Assembly (NCBI GenBank): GCA_937998355.1
Contig: CALLDI010000001.1
Coordinates: 168,436-232,435 of the forward strand
Source of the DNA: an uncultured Eggerthella sp.
GTDB lineage: Bacteria > Actinomycetota > Coriobacteriia > Coriobacteriales > Eggerthellaceae
Length of the DNA stretch: 64,000 bases
Direction of reading: 5' to 3'
A model generated the notes under the pieces. The model made no database searches. It had not been told where the DNA came from and worked only from the letters and a program-made list of their open reading frames with translations. A program made the translations under genes and the position numbers. This document shows positions 36,980-46,059 of the stretch, piece by piece. Within the stretch, counting starts at the first letter, position 1; each line of letters begins with the position of its first letter.

Positions 36980-38593
36980 CTATTCTGCCGAGGTGACGTT
37001 ATGGATGTAGGTGGTGCCGCGCCCATTAGAGAGTTCAAAGGGGGAGTCGAGCCATTCCTCGTGGCCGGTCAGGCGTATGATCTTCCCCACAAAACCAGTG
37101 ATCTGAGGATCGTCGTCGAGTAGCCAAAGCGATTTCGCGATGAGAGCGCATTCGTAATCTTCGCCTTCGTAGGTGAACGTGCAATCGATCCTGATGAGCG
37201 GGTTCTGCGGCGTGGTCGATCTGATCGCTTCGTTGAACTGACGAATGATATCCACTCCGATGGATCCGATGATGGCTTCGTTGTGCGCTGGATCAGGAAT
37301 CTGCGCAGGTACATCGAAGCGCTTCGCAGCCCAATTCGGAATAGTGAGCATGTCGAGCGAATAGTCGTAATCGAACTGCAGATGATGGGAGACTTCAGTG
37401 ATGAAATGGTTCTTCTGGCGTTCGTGCTCGAGCTGCCCAAGTGCATATTCGGTCACATCGAGGGTCTCTGCGCTTTGGATGGCAGGTGCGATCGACTGAA
37501 GCTCTTCGTAGCTATCGAAGACCTCACCTGGCTTCGACATCTCTTGGCGGATGGTGTCTTGCGCTTCGGTCAAGCATTCGAGCAAGAGCGGATTGAAGGT
37601 GCCGCATTCGCCATTCATGATCATCTCGATCGCTTTTTCGTGGCTGAATGCGGGTTTGTACACGCGTTCGCTCGTGAGCGCATCGTAGACGTCCGCAAGT
37701 GAGACTACTTGAGCGGAAATAGGAATCTCGTCACCCTTCAGGCCATCGGGATAGCCGCGGCCATCGTAGCGTTCATGGTGCCAGCGCGCGATCTCGCACG
37801 AGACTTTGATGAGCGGTTCGTCCTGGAAAGGTACATCAGAGAGCATTTGATGCCCGATGACCGTGTGTTGCTTCATCGCCTCGAATTCTTCATCGGTCAG
37901 TTTGCCTGGTTTGTTCAGGACATTCTCGTCGATGGAGATCTTGCCGATATCGTGCAGTGCCGATGCTTTCACGATCAGTTCGCGCTGTGCATAAGAGAGA
38001 TTGTGCGGCGTGTTGTGCTTGGCGATCTGGCCGAGCAGGATCTCGGTCAGCTTTCCGATGTTCACGACGTGCAGGCCGCTTTCGCCATTACGGAATTCGA
38101 CGATGTGAGAGAGAATGGTGACCATGAGGTTGCCATTACGCTCTTTTTCGAAGATCTCGTTCGCTACCATATTCATGAGCTGGCGCTGCTTCGAGTAGAG
38201 CTTGACCGTATTGCTGACCCTTCGGATGACGATGAGCGCATCGAAAGGACGGTTGATGAAGTCGGTCACGCCCTGGTTGTAGGCGCGCTCGATGAATTCA
38301 GGTGAGGTCTCCGCCGAGATGGCGACCACAGGGATGTATTGGATCCAACGGTTCTTGTTCATGGCTTCGAGCACGCCGAAGCCATCCACCTTGGGCATGA
38401 CCATGTCGAGCACTACGAGCGAGATATCGGCAGCTCGACGCTGCAGGATAGCGATGGCTTGTTCGCCATCTTCCGCTTCGATGATGTCGTAGGAATCGCA
38501 GAGGATGTCGGAGAGCAGCGCACGATTCATCATCGAGTCGTCGACGATGAGAATGGTTGCGCGTTCTGTTTCGTTCGTGCTGATGGGGCTCAC
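36980..38593 (-). CDS. Response regulator with HD-GYP phosphodiesterase domain
   Basis: This 537 aa protein joins a receiver domain (about 13-130; phospho-acceptor D63 in VVLDMVMP, K/F switch region near 117) to an HD-GYP domain (about 155-350). The catalytic metal residues are visible: HD at 214-215 in LHDIGKI, H243 in KQHTVIGH, HHERYDGRGYPDG at 272-284 with GYP 280-282. HD-GYP domains usually hydrolyse cyclic di-GMP. A further region, about 385-537, is an alpha/beta domain I cannot name; it may sense a ligand. The only in-frame start that keeps the receiver intact is GTG 38593, whose GAGGA ribosome binding site is unusually close. It is cotranscribed with the HPt gene. Confidence 0.92.
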   Translation of the reverse strand: MSPISTNETERATILIVDDSMMNRALLSDILCDSYDIIEAEDGEQAIAILQRRAADISLVVLDMVMPKVDGFGVLEAMNKNRWIQYIPVVAISAETSPEFIERAYNQGVTDFINRPFDALIVIRRVSNTVKLYSKQRQLMNMVANEIFEKERNGNLMVTILSHIVEFRNGESGLHVVNIGKLTEILLGQIAKHNTPHNLSYAQRELIVKASALHDIGKISIDENVLNKPGKLTDEEFEAMKQHTVIGHQMLSDVPFQDEPLIKVSCEIARWHHERYDGRGYPDGLKGDEIPISAQVVSLADVYDALTSERVYKPAFSHEKAIEMIMNGECGTFNPLLLECLTEAQDTIRQEMSKPGEVFDSYEELQSIAPAIQSAETLDVTEYALGQLEHERQKNHFITEVSHHLQFDYDYSLDMLTIPNWAAKRFDVPAQIPDPAHNEAIIGSIGVDIIRQFNEAIRSTTPQNPLIRIDCTFTYEGEDYECALIAKSLWLLDDDPQITGFVGKIIRLTGHEEWLDSPFELSNGRGTTYIHNVTSAE

Positions 38594-38733
38594 TCCTCGT
38601 GTGGGGGTAATCGCACTTCGGCGGCGTTATTCTGGCCGAGTATGCCCATTATACGGGTTAAATTCGAGCATTTGAACAATCGAAACAAAAAACCACGGTT
38701 AGAACGAGGAAGATGAACGCGGAGCATTCGCGA

Positions 38734-39609
38734 TCATTGGAACGTGATGCCCGTGGCGAGGAAGACGAATCCCCACAGGATGCCGATGGCCCACAAGAGC
38801 GCGAGGATCGCGACGTTCTGTTTCGCAGAAGCGTTCGCGCGGAAAAGGACCAAGAGTCCGATGCCCGCGGAGACCAGCAATCCGGCCATCATGGAGGCGG
38901 TCGAGATGGTGCCCTCTAAGAACAGTTCGGTTATGACCACGCTCGCTGCGCAATTCGGGATCAACCCAACGGTAGCGGAAGCGACGATCGAGAGCGCGGG
39001 CTGTGCATCGAGAAACGTTGCGAGCGTGTTCTCTCCGACCACCGCGATGAGCGCGTCTATGACGAGCGTGATCAGGAAGACGAAGAGCGTGACCTGCAGC
39101 GTATGGATGGTCGCGCTGCGCAGGATGCCGCCGGTCTCTTCGCCGCAGCCGCAATGATCGTGCTCGCACATGTGGTGGATGTCGATCTTATCGTGCTTGC
39201 CGTGGCGTACCGCTCGATAGATGCAGTCGATCAAGAAGCCCATCACCATGCCGATGATCAGCTTCGATACCATGATGGCGCCGATGATCCCGATATCGGC
39301 TTGTTCGGCGAGCAGGACGGGGAGCATCTCGTCTGACGTGGCTAGATAGACAGCGATCAGCGTTCCGAGCGTGATGACGCGGCCAGCATAGAGCGTGGAT
39401 GCCGCCGCAGAGAAGCCACATTGCGGGAAGATGCCTACCAGCGCGCCGACCAGGGGCCCCGCAAAGCCAGCCTTCTTGATCAGTTCTTCGGTCTTCTCGC
39501 TCGCGCGATGTTCGATCGCCTCGATGATGAGATAGGTCACGAACAAGAAGGGCACGAGCTTGAGCGTATCGATCGCAGCATCGGCCAGTATGTCCAAAAC
39601 GAAGTCCAT
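38734..39609 (-). CDS. Putative heavy-metal/manganese exporter (ArsP_2-like)
   Basis: This 291 aa membrane protein resembles the 10-TM heavy-metal exporter family (PF11449-type, sometimes called putative manganese transporter). Two related motifs, GIFPQCGFSAAAS and GLIPNCAASVVITE, sit in the two halves and probably form the transport path. Between them is a cytosolic loop rich in metal ligands, HHMCEHDHCGCGEE (about residues 150-165). Hydrophobic helices fill the rest. I start it at ATG 39609 (MDFVLDIL); the TTG at 39630 is less likely. It has no same-strand neighbour. Metal specificity cannot be read from sequence. Confidence 0.8.
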   Translation of the reverse strand: MDFVLDILADAAIDTLKLVPFLFVTYLIIEAIEHRASEKTEELIKKAGFAGPLVGALVGIFPQCGFSAAASTLYAGRVITLGTLIAVYLATSDEMLPVLLAEQADIGIIGAIMVSKLIIGMVMGFLIDCIYRAVRHGKHDKIDIHHMCEHDHCGCGEETGGILRSATIHTLQVTLFVFLITLVIDALIAVVGENTLATFLDAQPALSIVASATVGLIPNCAASVVITELFLEGTISTASMMAGLLVSAGIGLLVLFRANASAKQNVAILALLWAIGILWGFVFLATGITFQ

Positions 39610-39777
39610 AACGCTGCATTCTAGCACCAAGCACCAGCTTCATCGCCTCGTGCGCAGCGGGTGTGTCCATAATGTTGGATAATGAACTTCACACGATGAC
39701 TCGGAAGGGCGCATCTTCGTTCGCGTCTCGACCGTGAGTCATATCGTTCGGACGAACCTGCACAGATAAGGACCATC

Positions 39778-40548
39778 ATGGCTGAATACATCGAAGGAAA
39801 GCGCGCTGTTCTCGAAGCGTTCAAAGTGGGCGTTCCTGCGAAATGCTTGTACGTGGCTGATGGGATGCACGGCGACAAGAACGTCAGCGAACTCACGAAG
39901 CGCGCCCATAAGATGGGGCTTTCGGTGAAGCAGGTCAAACGTGTTGAACTGGATAAACGATCCGAGCGAGGTTCGCATCAGGGCATCATGCTCGAGACGC
40001 GCCCCTTCGAATATGCGAGCGGCCAAGACATCATCGATCGGGCGCTCGCGCAGGCGACCGAGCACAACGGCAATGCGCTCATCGTCGTGCTCGACCACAT
40101 CACCGATGCAGGAAACCTCGGCGCGATCGCGCGTTCTGCCGAAGTGGTGGGTGCGGCTGGCATCATCATCCCGAACAAGCGCAGCGCACGTGTGACCGCG
40201 GCTACCTATAAGAGCTCGGCCGGGGCGGTCTCACATATTCCCATCGCGCAGGTAGCGAACATCGCGCAGTTCATCGATCGCCTGAAGAAGAGCGACTTCT
40301 GGGTGGCAGGAGCGACCGAGAAGGCTCCTCAGTGCATCTGGGATGCGCCTCTGGCGGGCAAGCTCGCGCTGGTGATGGGCAACGAAGGCACGGGGCTCGC
40401 GCGCCTCACGCAAGAGCAGTGCGATTTCCTGGTCAGTCTTCTTCAAGCTGGCAATATCGGTTCGCTCAACGTGGCTCAGGCGGCCACTGCATGCATGTAC
40501 GAATGGATGCGTCAGGCTCGTTCGAGCGCGCAGGGCGCAGCTCAGTAG
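39778..40548 (+). CDS. rlmB: 23S rRNA (guanosine-2'-O-)-methyltransferase RlmB/TrmH family
   Basis: This SPOUT methyltransferase adds a 2'-O-methyl group to a guanosine of 23S rRNA (G2251 in RlmB). The 256 aa protein has the N-terminal substrate-binding domain (YIEGKRAVLEAF) and the trefoil-knot core with DHITDAGNLGAIARSAEVVG (motif 1), LVMGNEGTGLA (motif 2) and GNIGSLNVAQAATACMYEW (motif 3). The ATG follows ACAGATAAGGACCATC. It is followed after 26 bases by a NYN-domain nuclease gene, an order also found in Bacillus (yacO-yacP). Confidence 0.94.
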   Translation: MAEYIEGKRAVLEAFKVGVPAKCLYVADGMHGDKNVSELTKRAHKMGLSVKQVKRVELDKRSERGSHQGIMLETRPFEYASGQDIIDRALAQATEHNGNALIVVLDHITDAGNLGAIARSAEVVGAAGIIIPNKRSARVTAATYKSSAGAVSHIPIAQVANIAQFIDRLKKSDFWVAGATEKAPQCIWDAPLAGKLALVMGNEGTGLARLTQEQCDFLVSLLQAGNIGSLNVAQAATACMYEWMRQARSSAQGAAQ

Positions 40549-40574
40549 GATCGCAGGCGAGTAGGGCGAAGCGC

Positions 40575-41114
40575 ATGGCGAAGCGAACTAAGATCCTCAT
40601 CGTGGACGGGTACAACGTGTTGCGCAGCGGTTCTCGCTATCGTTCCATGCGCCAGCAGCCCGACTACACCTTCGAGAAGTACAACCAGGTGCGCGAAGCG
40701 CTGATCAGCGATGTCGCGGCGTTCGCGGGGTCCGAATACCAGTCGGTCACCGTGGTATTCGATGCTGCGGAGAACGCCGAGTCAGTAGGCAAGGTGCAGA
40801 AGGTGGGCCGCGTTAAGGTGATGTTCTCACCCTATGGCTCGACGGCTGATAAGGTCATCGAGAAGCTCGCGCATGATGCACGCGAGGCGAACTACGAGGT
40901 GCTCGTCGTCACGAGCGACGCGACCATCCAGGATACGGTCTTCGGAGGCATGGTCACGCGCATGAGCGCCAATGGTTTCAGCAACGAGGTCGACGATCTG
41001 CATGATGAGGCCAAGGTCGATGGGCAGGCGCGCACCAAGCGCAAGGCGACCGTAGCCGATCGGCTGGATGAAGACGTGATCGATAAGCTCAAAGCGCTGC
41101 GCGATCGCCTCTAG
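40575..41114 (+). CDS. NYN domain ribonuclease, YacP/Rae1-like
   Basis: This 179 aa protein has a PIN-like NYN fold. Acidic metal-binding residues are placed as expected: D in ILIVDGYNVLR near the start, D in VTVVFDAAENAES, and D in VVTSDATIQDTVFGG. The Bacillus homologue Rae1 cleaves mRNA on the ribosome. The start ATG 40575 (MAKRTKIL) lies just downstream of rlmB; longer readings overlapping rlmB have no support. The pairing with rlmB supports a translation-linked role. Confidence 0.9.
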   Translation: MAKRTKILIVDGYNVLRSGSRYRSMRQQPDYTFEKYNQVREALISDVAAFAGSEYQSVTVVFDAAENAESVGKVQKVGRVKVMFSPYGSTADKVIEKLAHDAREANYEVLVVTSDATIQDTVFGGMVTRMSANGFSNEVDDLHDEAKVDGQARTKRKATVADRLDEDVIDKLKALRDRL

Positions 41115-41268
41115 CTCCATAGCCTGCGTGCATGAGCGCAGGCCCTTCATTGATATCCCAAATCGTAAGCGACTTGAAAGAATGAACGCGTTCATTCGCA
41201 GGTATACTTATGCTTTGGAAACCTGAGCGCGATGGGGGTCGCGCTTCATCATGAAGGGGGAGACTCAT

Positions 41269-42504
41269 ATGAAACCATTAGAGGGAATCAAGGTCGTCGA
41301 CTTGACCACATACATGGCAACGCCCGCAACAGGACGCATCCTGGGCGAGTGGGGCGCCGATGTCATCAAGGTCGAGGCCGCGAAGGGCGATCCGTGTCGC
41401 GTCACGCAAGCGGCGGTCTTCAACATGCCCATGTCGGATGACGAGAATCTAGCGTTCGACATGGTCAACCTGAACAAGCGTTTCATCTCGCTCAACTTGA
41501 AGAGCGAAGTGGGCGCGGAGGTCATGGATAAGCTCTTGTCGCAGGCGGACGTCTTCATCACCAACACGCGTACGAAATCCTTGAAGAAGCTCGGGCTCGA
41601 TTGGGAAACGCTGCACGCGAAGTATCCGCGCCTCGTCATGGGCCACGGGCTGGGTTACGGCAAGAAGGGCGCTGAAAAGGACGACCCTGGTTTCGATGTG
41701 ACCTGCTACATGGCGCGCGGCGGCGTGTTCGGTACGACGGTCAACCGCGGGGACGCTCCTATGATCCCGACCAACGGCTATGGCGACCTGCAGGCATCCA
41801 TGTTCCTGGCAGCGGGTATCTGTGCGGCCATCATCGGGCGTGCGACCACGGGCGAGGGCGATTACGTCACCTGTGCACTGCAGCATGCGGGCGTCTATAC
41901 GCTCATGACCGGCATGATCTCAGCTCAGTACGGCAATCCGTACCCGAAGAGCCGACTCGAGGTCATCTGCCCGTTCAACAACGTATATATGACCGGCGAC
42001 GGCAAGTACATCGCGATGTGCGATCCCGAATACGACCGCGACTATAACAAGATCATGGGCCTCATCGGTCGTGATGATCTGATCGACGATCCGAAGTACG
42101 TGAACTGCGTCAAGATGAACGAGGCGGGTCTCAACCCTGAAGTGGTGGGCGTTCTGGACGATGCCCTCGCGAAGATGACAGCCGCAGACGCCTTGAAGCT
42201 GTTCAAGGATGCGGGCATTCCGATCGAACTCTGCCAGACGCCGCTCGACGTCTACGAAGACCAGAACGTCTGGGATAACGATTATCTGGTGAAGATCAAG
42301 TATCCCGATTCGCAGCGCAACATCCCTACCGTACCCATCCAGTTCGAATCGCAGCCTGCGCCTGACTATACGCCGACCGGCATGCTCGGCAGCGCGACGG
42401 TCGACATCATGAAGGAGCTCGGTTATACCGACGAACAGATCGATACAGCATTGGCTGACGGCGCGGTGTGCGGCGCGACCTCGCTCGACGTTCTGGCAGG
42501 ATAG
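41269..42504 (+). CDS. CaiB/BaiF family CoA-transferase (copy 1)
   Basis: Class III CoA-transferases move CoA between carboxylic acids. This 411 aa protein starts at ATG 41269 (AAGGGGGA upstream) with LEGIKVVDLTTYMATPATGRILGEWGADVIKVE, the family N-terminus. The catalytic aspartate is probably in PGFDVTCYMARGG. It ends with a typical C-terminal segment (TPTGMLGSATVDIMKELGY). It is most similar in layout to copy 3 at 58.8 kb and less to copy 2 at 56.1 kb. It stands alone, with a TATACTT -10-like element near 41205. Substrate is unknown. Confidence 0.88.
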   Translation: MKPLEGIKVVDLTTYMATPATGRILGEWGADVIKVEAAKGDPCRVTQAAVFNMPMSDDENLAFDMVNLNKRFISLNLKSEVGAEVMDKLLSQADVFITNTRTKSLKKLGLDWETLHAKYPRLVMGHGLGYGKKGAEKDDPGFDVTCYMARGGVFGTTVNRGDAPMIPTNGYGDLQASMFLAAGICAAIIGRATTGEGDYVTCALQHAGVYTLMTGMISAQYGNPYPKSRLEVICPFNNVYMTGDGKYIAMCDPEYDRDYNKIMGLIGRDDLIDDPKYVNCVKMNEAGLNPEVVGVLDDALAKMTAADALKLFKDAGIPIELCQTPLDVYEDQNVWDNDYLVKIKYPDSQRNIPTVPIQFESQPAPDYTPTGMLGSATVDIMKELGYTDEQIDTALADGAVCGATSLDVLAG

Positions 42505-42529
42505 TCTCTGTCCCAGGGAAGCGGGGGTG

Positions 42530-42641
42530 CGACCATCCTTTCGCTACCCTCTGAACACTTCATTGAAACAAGGCCCGCTCTTGAGCGGGCCTTCGTCTAA
42601 AGCATGAGACAGCGAAGCGGGGCGTAGCGAAAGGATGGTCG
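42530..42641. repeat. 18-bp perfect inverted repeat flanking a terminator
   Basis: CGACCATCCTTTCGCTAC at 42530-42547 is repeated in reverse complement at 42624-42641. The 76 bases between contain a separate strong hairpin. A further GGGG/CCCC pairing flanks the arms after a 2-base mismatch. The structure could fold into a long three-part RNA stem after the CaiB transcript or be an inverted pair of a short genomic repeat. Confidence 0.8.
42570..42596 (+). terminator. Terminator after CaiB copy 1
   Basis: AAGGCCCGCTC and GAGCGGGCCTT form an 11-bp stem with a tiny loop, 66 bases past the stop. The following T-run is short (CTTCGTCT). It lies inside the larger inverted repeat. Confidence 0.8.
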
Positions 42642-42659
42642 AGCCCCTGTTTCTCTGTT

Positions 42660-42836
42660 GCACAGAGTCTCCGTATTCCGCTCGCGAAATAGGTGGTATA
42701 CAAGCGGGGACGATTCACCTACAATACAAAGGCTGTTTTATTACACATGCGCGGTGGACTTGCGTTCGCTAGTGGCCTCGGAAGAGGTTGCGAAACCAAG
42801 GATGAAACCGTGCAGAGGACTAACGAATGGAGAAAC
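42660..42836 (+). promoter_or_regulatory. rpsB promoter and leader
   Basis: The 177 bases before rpsB contain a -10-like TACAAT near 42719 and a GC-rich leader. Ribosomal protein S2 genes often carry an autoregulatory leader; I see pairing potential (CCTCGGAAGAGG at 42776-42787) but cannot assign a known class. Confidence 0.35.
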
Positions 42837-43628
42837 ATGGCAAAGATCAATCTTAAGTCCCTGCTCGATGCAGGCACGCACTTCGGTCATCAGACCCGTC
42901 GCTGGAACCCCAAGATGAAACCCTACATCTTCGGCAGCCGTGGCGACATCTACATCATCGATCTCAAGCAGACCCTCTATGGACTCGACTCGGCGTTCTC
43001 CGAGGTTTCCCGTATCGCTGCTAAGGGTGGCACCGTTCTTTTCGTCGGCACCAAGAAGCAGGCTCAGGAATCCATCGCTGAAGCTGCGAACCGTTGCGGC
43101 ATGCCGTACGTCAACTCTCGTTGGCTCGGTGGCATGCTCACCAACTTCGTTACCATTCGCGCTCGTGTTCAGCGCATGGAAGAGCTCGAGGCTATGGAAG
43201 CTGACGGTCGCATGGAGATGCTTCCTAAGAAGGAACAGATCCTGCTCAAGAAGGAGCTTTCCAAACTTCAGACCAACCTGAACGGCATCCGCAACATGAA
43301 GCGCATCCCCGATGCGGTCTTCGTCGTCGATACCAACCGCGAACAGATCGCGATCCATGAAGCTCGTCGCCTCAGCATCCCGATCGTCGGCACGCTCGAC
43401 ACCAACTGCGACCCGGACGATGTCGATTACGGTATCCCCGCTAACGATGACGCCATCCGTTCGGTCCGCCTGCTGTGCGACTTCATCGCAGACGCGGTCA
43501 TCGCTGGCACGGGCACCGAAGTCACCGTTGACGAGATGGCAGCACCTTCCGAAGCTGCTGAAGTGGTCGAAGAACAGAAGCTCGACAACGAAGAACTGCA
43601 CGAAAACGCAGAAGAAATGGCCCGCTAA
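42837..43628 (+). CDS. rpsB: 30S ribosomal protein S2
   Basis: S2 is a small-subunit ribosomal protein. From ATG 42837 (GGAGAAAC upstream) it is 263 aa and begins INLKSLLDAGTHFGHQTRRWNPKMKPYIFG, the conserved S2 start. Later blocks are FVGTKKQAQE, RWLGGMLTNF and AVFVVDTNRE. Upstream in-frame codons to 42693 are rejected as they add a segment without S2 similarity. The C-terminal about 30 residues are acidic. tsf follows after 87 bp containing a hairpin. Confidence 0.98.
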   Translation: MAKINLKSLLDAGTHFGHQTRRWNPKMKPYIFGSRGDIYIIDLKQTLYGLDSAFSEVSRIAAKGGTVLFVGTKKQAQESIAEAANRCGMPYVNSRWLGGMLTNFVTIRARVQRMEELEAMEADGRMEMLPKKEQILLKKELSKLQTNLNGIRNMKRIPDAVFVVDTNREQIAIHEARRLSIPIVGTLDTNCDPDDVDYGIPANDDAIRSVRLLCDFIADAVIAGTGTEVTVDEMAAPSEAAEVVEEQKLDNEELHENAEEMAR

Positions 43629-43667
43629 TCAGGCTTTTCACCAAGCTACACGATAAAGTTCAAGAGG

Positions 43668-43693
43668 GGGCAGGTTAGGTTTTTAGCCTGCCC
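43668..43693 (+). terminator. Hairpin between rpsB and tsf
   Basis: GGGCAGG and CCTGCCC pair around a short T-rich loop, extended by TA/TA pairs. No T-run follows, so it may be an attenuator or a processing/stability hairpin in the rpsB-tsf transcript, not a full terminator. Confidence 0.55.
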
Positions 43694-43715
43694 TTCTTCA
43701 AGAAAGGATAGATCT

Positions 43716-44585
43716 ATGGCAAACGTTACCGCTGGTATGGTAAAAGAGCTCCGCGAGATGACCGGTGCTGGCATGATGGAATGCAAGAAAGCGCTCGTCG
43801 AAGCCGACGGCGATATGGACAAGGCTGTCGACGTTCTTCGTACGGCAGGTCTTGCTTCCGTTGCCAAGAAGGCTGGTCGTGCTACGAACGAAGGCGCTGT
43901 CGTCGCGCGCGTCACTGAAGACATGCGTGCTGGTGCGCTGGTCGAGCTCAACTGCGAGACCGACTTCGTCGGCATGAACGAGAAGTTCCATCATTATGCA
44001 GAGAAGATCGCGAAAGCGGTCCTCGATCATGCTCCGGCAGACGTCGAGGCTCTGCGCGCATGTGACGCAGAAGGCGAGACCGTCGATGCGGTCATCACTG
44101 ATGCTATCCACACCTTGGGCGAGAACATCCAGCTCGCTCGTTTCGCCTATGCTGCGCAGGCGACCGGCGCGGTCGCGAGCTACGTGCATGGTGGCGGCAA
44201 GATCGGCGTTCTGGTCGAGTTCAACCTGGGCGATCCCGAGGTCGTCTTCAAGCACGAGTTCAAGGCGTATGGTCGTGATATCGCGATGCAGGTCGCTGCG
44301 GCTTCTCCGGTCGCTGCTACGCGCGATGCGGTCGATCCTGCGGTCGTCGCTCATGAAATGGAGATCTACAAGGCTCAGGCTGCTGAATCTGGTAAGCCCG
44401 AGAACATCCAAGAGAAGATCGCGACCGGTCGTCTCGAGAAGTTCTACAAGGAAAGCGTTCTTACCGAGCAGGCTTACGTCAAGGATCCCGATAAGTCCGT
44501 TTCCGACTACACTGCTGAAGTCGCTAAGGAACTCGGCACCACCATCGAGATCGTCAACTTCACCCGTTTCGTCCTGGGCGAGTAA
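43716..44585 (+). CDS. tsf: Elongation factor Ts
   Basis: EF-Ts is the nucleotide exchange factor for EF-Tu. The 289 aa protein has the UBA-like N-terminus with MVKELREMTGAGMMECKKAL, the DKAVDVLRTAGLA stretch and the core motif ELNCETDFVGMNEKF. The dimerisation and C-terminal modules follow (GTTIEIVNFTRFVLGE). The ATG follows AAGAAAGGATAGATCT. The usual downstream pyrH and frr genes are missing here; murA follows instead. Confidence 0.98.
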   Translation: MANVTAGMVKELREMTGAGMMECKKALVEADGDMDKAVDVLRTAGLASVAKKAGRATNEGAVVARVTEDMRAGALVELNCETDFVGMNEKFHHYAEKIAKAVLDHAPADVEALRACDAEGETVDAVITDAIHTLGENIQLARFAYAAQATGAVASYVHGGGKIGVLVEFNLGDPEVVFKHEFKAYGRDIAMQVAAASPVAATRDAVDPAVVAHEMEIYKAQAAESGKPENIQEKIATGRLEKFYKESVLTEQAYVKDPDKSVSDYTAEVAKELGTTIEIVNFTRFVLGE

Positions 44586-44694
44586 TACCATCTCATAGGC
44601 TTTCGAGGCCCTTCGTTCGTTCGACGCGAGTTGAGCGGGCGGAGGGCTCTCTGTCATAATAAGGGAACATTCTTTTCGAGATTGGATAGGCAGC

Positions 44695-45963
44695 ATGGCA
44701 GAAGAAGTAATCGTTACGCATGGGCGTAGCCATCTTTCTGGCACGGTTCGCGTGAGCGGGGCGAAGAATTCAGCCCTGAAGCTCATTGCCGCGTCGCTCC
44801 TTGGTCAGGGCAAGACCATCCTGCATAACGTTCCCAATATCTCCGACATCGATATCATGATCGAAGTGCTCAGAAGCTTGGGCGCTACGGTCGAACGCAC
44901 CGATCACACCATCGCCATCGATACTGCGAATGCGACCGGCTTCGAAACGCCTTACGAGCTCGTTTCCAAGATGCGGGCGAGCATCTCCATCCTCGGTCCG
45001 CTCATCGCGCGTTTCGGCAAGGCCCGCGTGGCGATGCCGGGCGGATGCAAGATCGGCGCACGTAAGATCGACATCCATCTTGCCGTGCTCGAGGCGCTGG
45101 GCGTGTCGTTCGCGAACGATCATGGATATCTTTATGCTTCGACACCGAACGGGCTGCATGCTTCGAAGGTCTTCTTGGATTTCCCGAGCGTCGGTGCGAC
45201 CGAGAATATGCTCATGGCATCCGTTACCGCTGAAGGCACGACGGTCATCGACAACGCGGCGCGCGAGCCCGAGATCGAAGACCTTGCCAACATGCTCAAC
45301 GAGATGGGCGCGCAGGTGCAAGGAGCGGGCACGTCCACCATCGTGGTGCAAGGTGTCGCGCTCTCCGACTTGCATCCGTGCGAGCATTGGGTAGTGGGCG
45401 ATCGCATCGAAGCGGGCACCTTCCTCACTGCGGGCGCGCTCTTGGGCGGCCCGATCACCGTGGAGGGGATCGACCCTGATTTCTTGCGTACCGTCATGAT
45501 GAAGCTCGAAGAGATGGGCGTCGAGGTGTCGACCACGCAAGATTCGATCACGGTCTCAAGGACCGAGCCGCTTCGCGCGACCGATATCCAAACCCTCCCT
45601 CACCCTGGTTTCCCAACGGACCTGCAGGCGCAATTCTCGCTGCTCGCAGCATTCGCGGAGGGATGCTCGGTCGTATCCGAGAACATCTTCGAGAACCGCT
45701 TCATGTTCGCTTCCGAGTTGAATCGCATGGGGTCCGATATCTCGCTCGATGGGCATCACGCGCTCATTCGTGGCGTGTCGGGGCTGCAGGGTGCACCCGT
45801 GTCTTCGCCCGATCTGCGCGGAGGAGCTGCGCTCGTCATCGCTGGTCTTGCTGCTGAAGGCGAAACGCGCATCCACGACATCTATCATATCGACCGCGGT
45901 TACGAGGACTATGTGGGCAAATTGCGCTCGTTGGGCGCGCACGTGGATCGCGTCGGAGCCTGA
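44695..45963 (+). CDS. murA: UDP-N-acetylglucosamine 1-carboxyvinyltransferase
   Basis: MurA transfers enolpyruvate from PEP to UDP-GlcNAc, the first committed step of peptidoglycan synthesis. The 422 aa protein has the family start SGAKNSALKLIAASLL and the catalytic cysteine C118 in MPGGCKIGARKIDIHL, the residue attacked by fosfomycin. Later blocks HPGFPTDLQAQF and DLRGGAALVIAGL match. The ATG follows GGATAGGCAGC. The next gene encodes an LCP cell-wall ligase, so the neighbourhood is wall-related. Confidence 0.97.
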   Translation: MAEEVIVTHGRSHLSGTVRVSGAKNSALKLIAASLLGQGKTILHNVPNISDIDIMIEVLRSLGATVERTDHTIAIDTANATGFETPYELVSKMRASISILGPLIARFGKARVAMPGGCKIGARKIDIHLAVLEALGVSFANDHGYLYASTPNGLHASKVFLDFPSVGATENMLMASVTAEGTTVIDNAAREPEIEDLANMLNEMGAQVQGAGTSTIVVQGVALSDLHPCEHWVVGDRIEAGTFLTAGALLGGPITVEGIDPDFLRTVMMKLEEMGVEVSTTQDSITVSRTEPLRATDIQTLPHPGFPTDLQAQFSLLAAFAEGCSVVSENIFENRFMFASELNRMGSDISLDGHHALIRGVSGLQGAPVSSPDLRGGAALVIAGLAAEGETRIHDIYHIDRGYEDYVGKLRSLGAHVDRVGA

Positions 45964-46059
45964 TGGCGCTATAATGGGATCACGTTATCACGTACTTGAA
46001 GTTTAAACGAACCACTGAAATGAAGGCGCGCTTTCATTTCGACGCATAACGAGGGGTCT

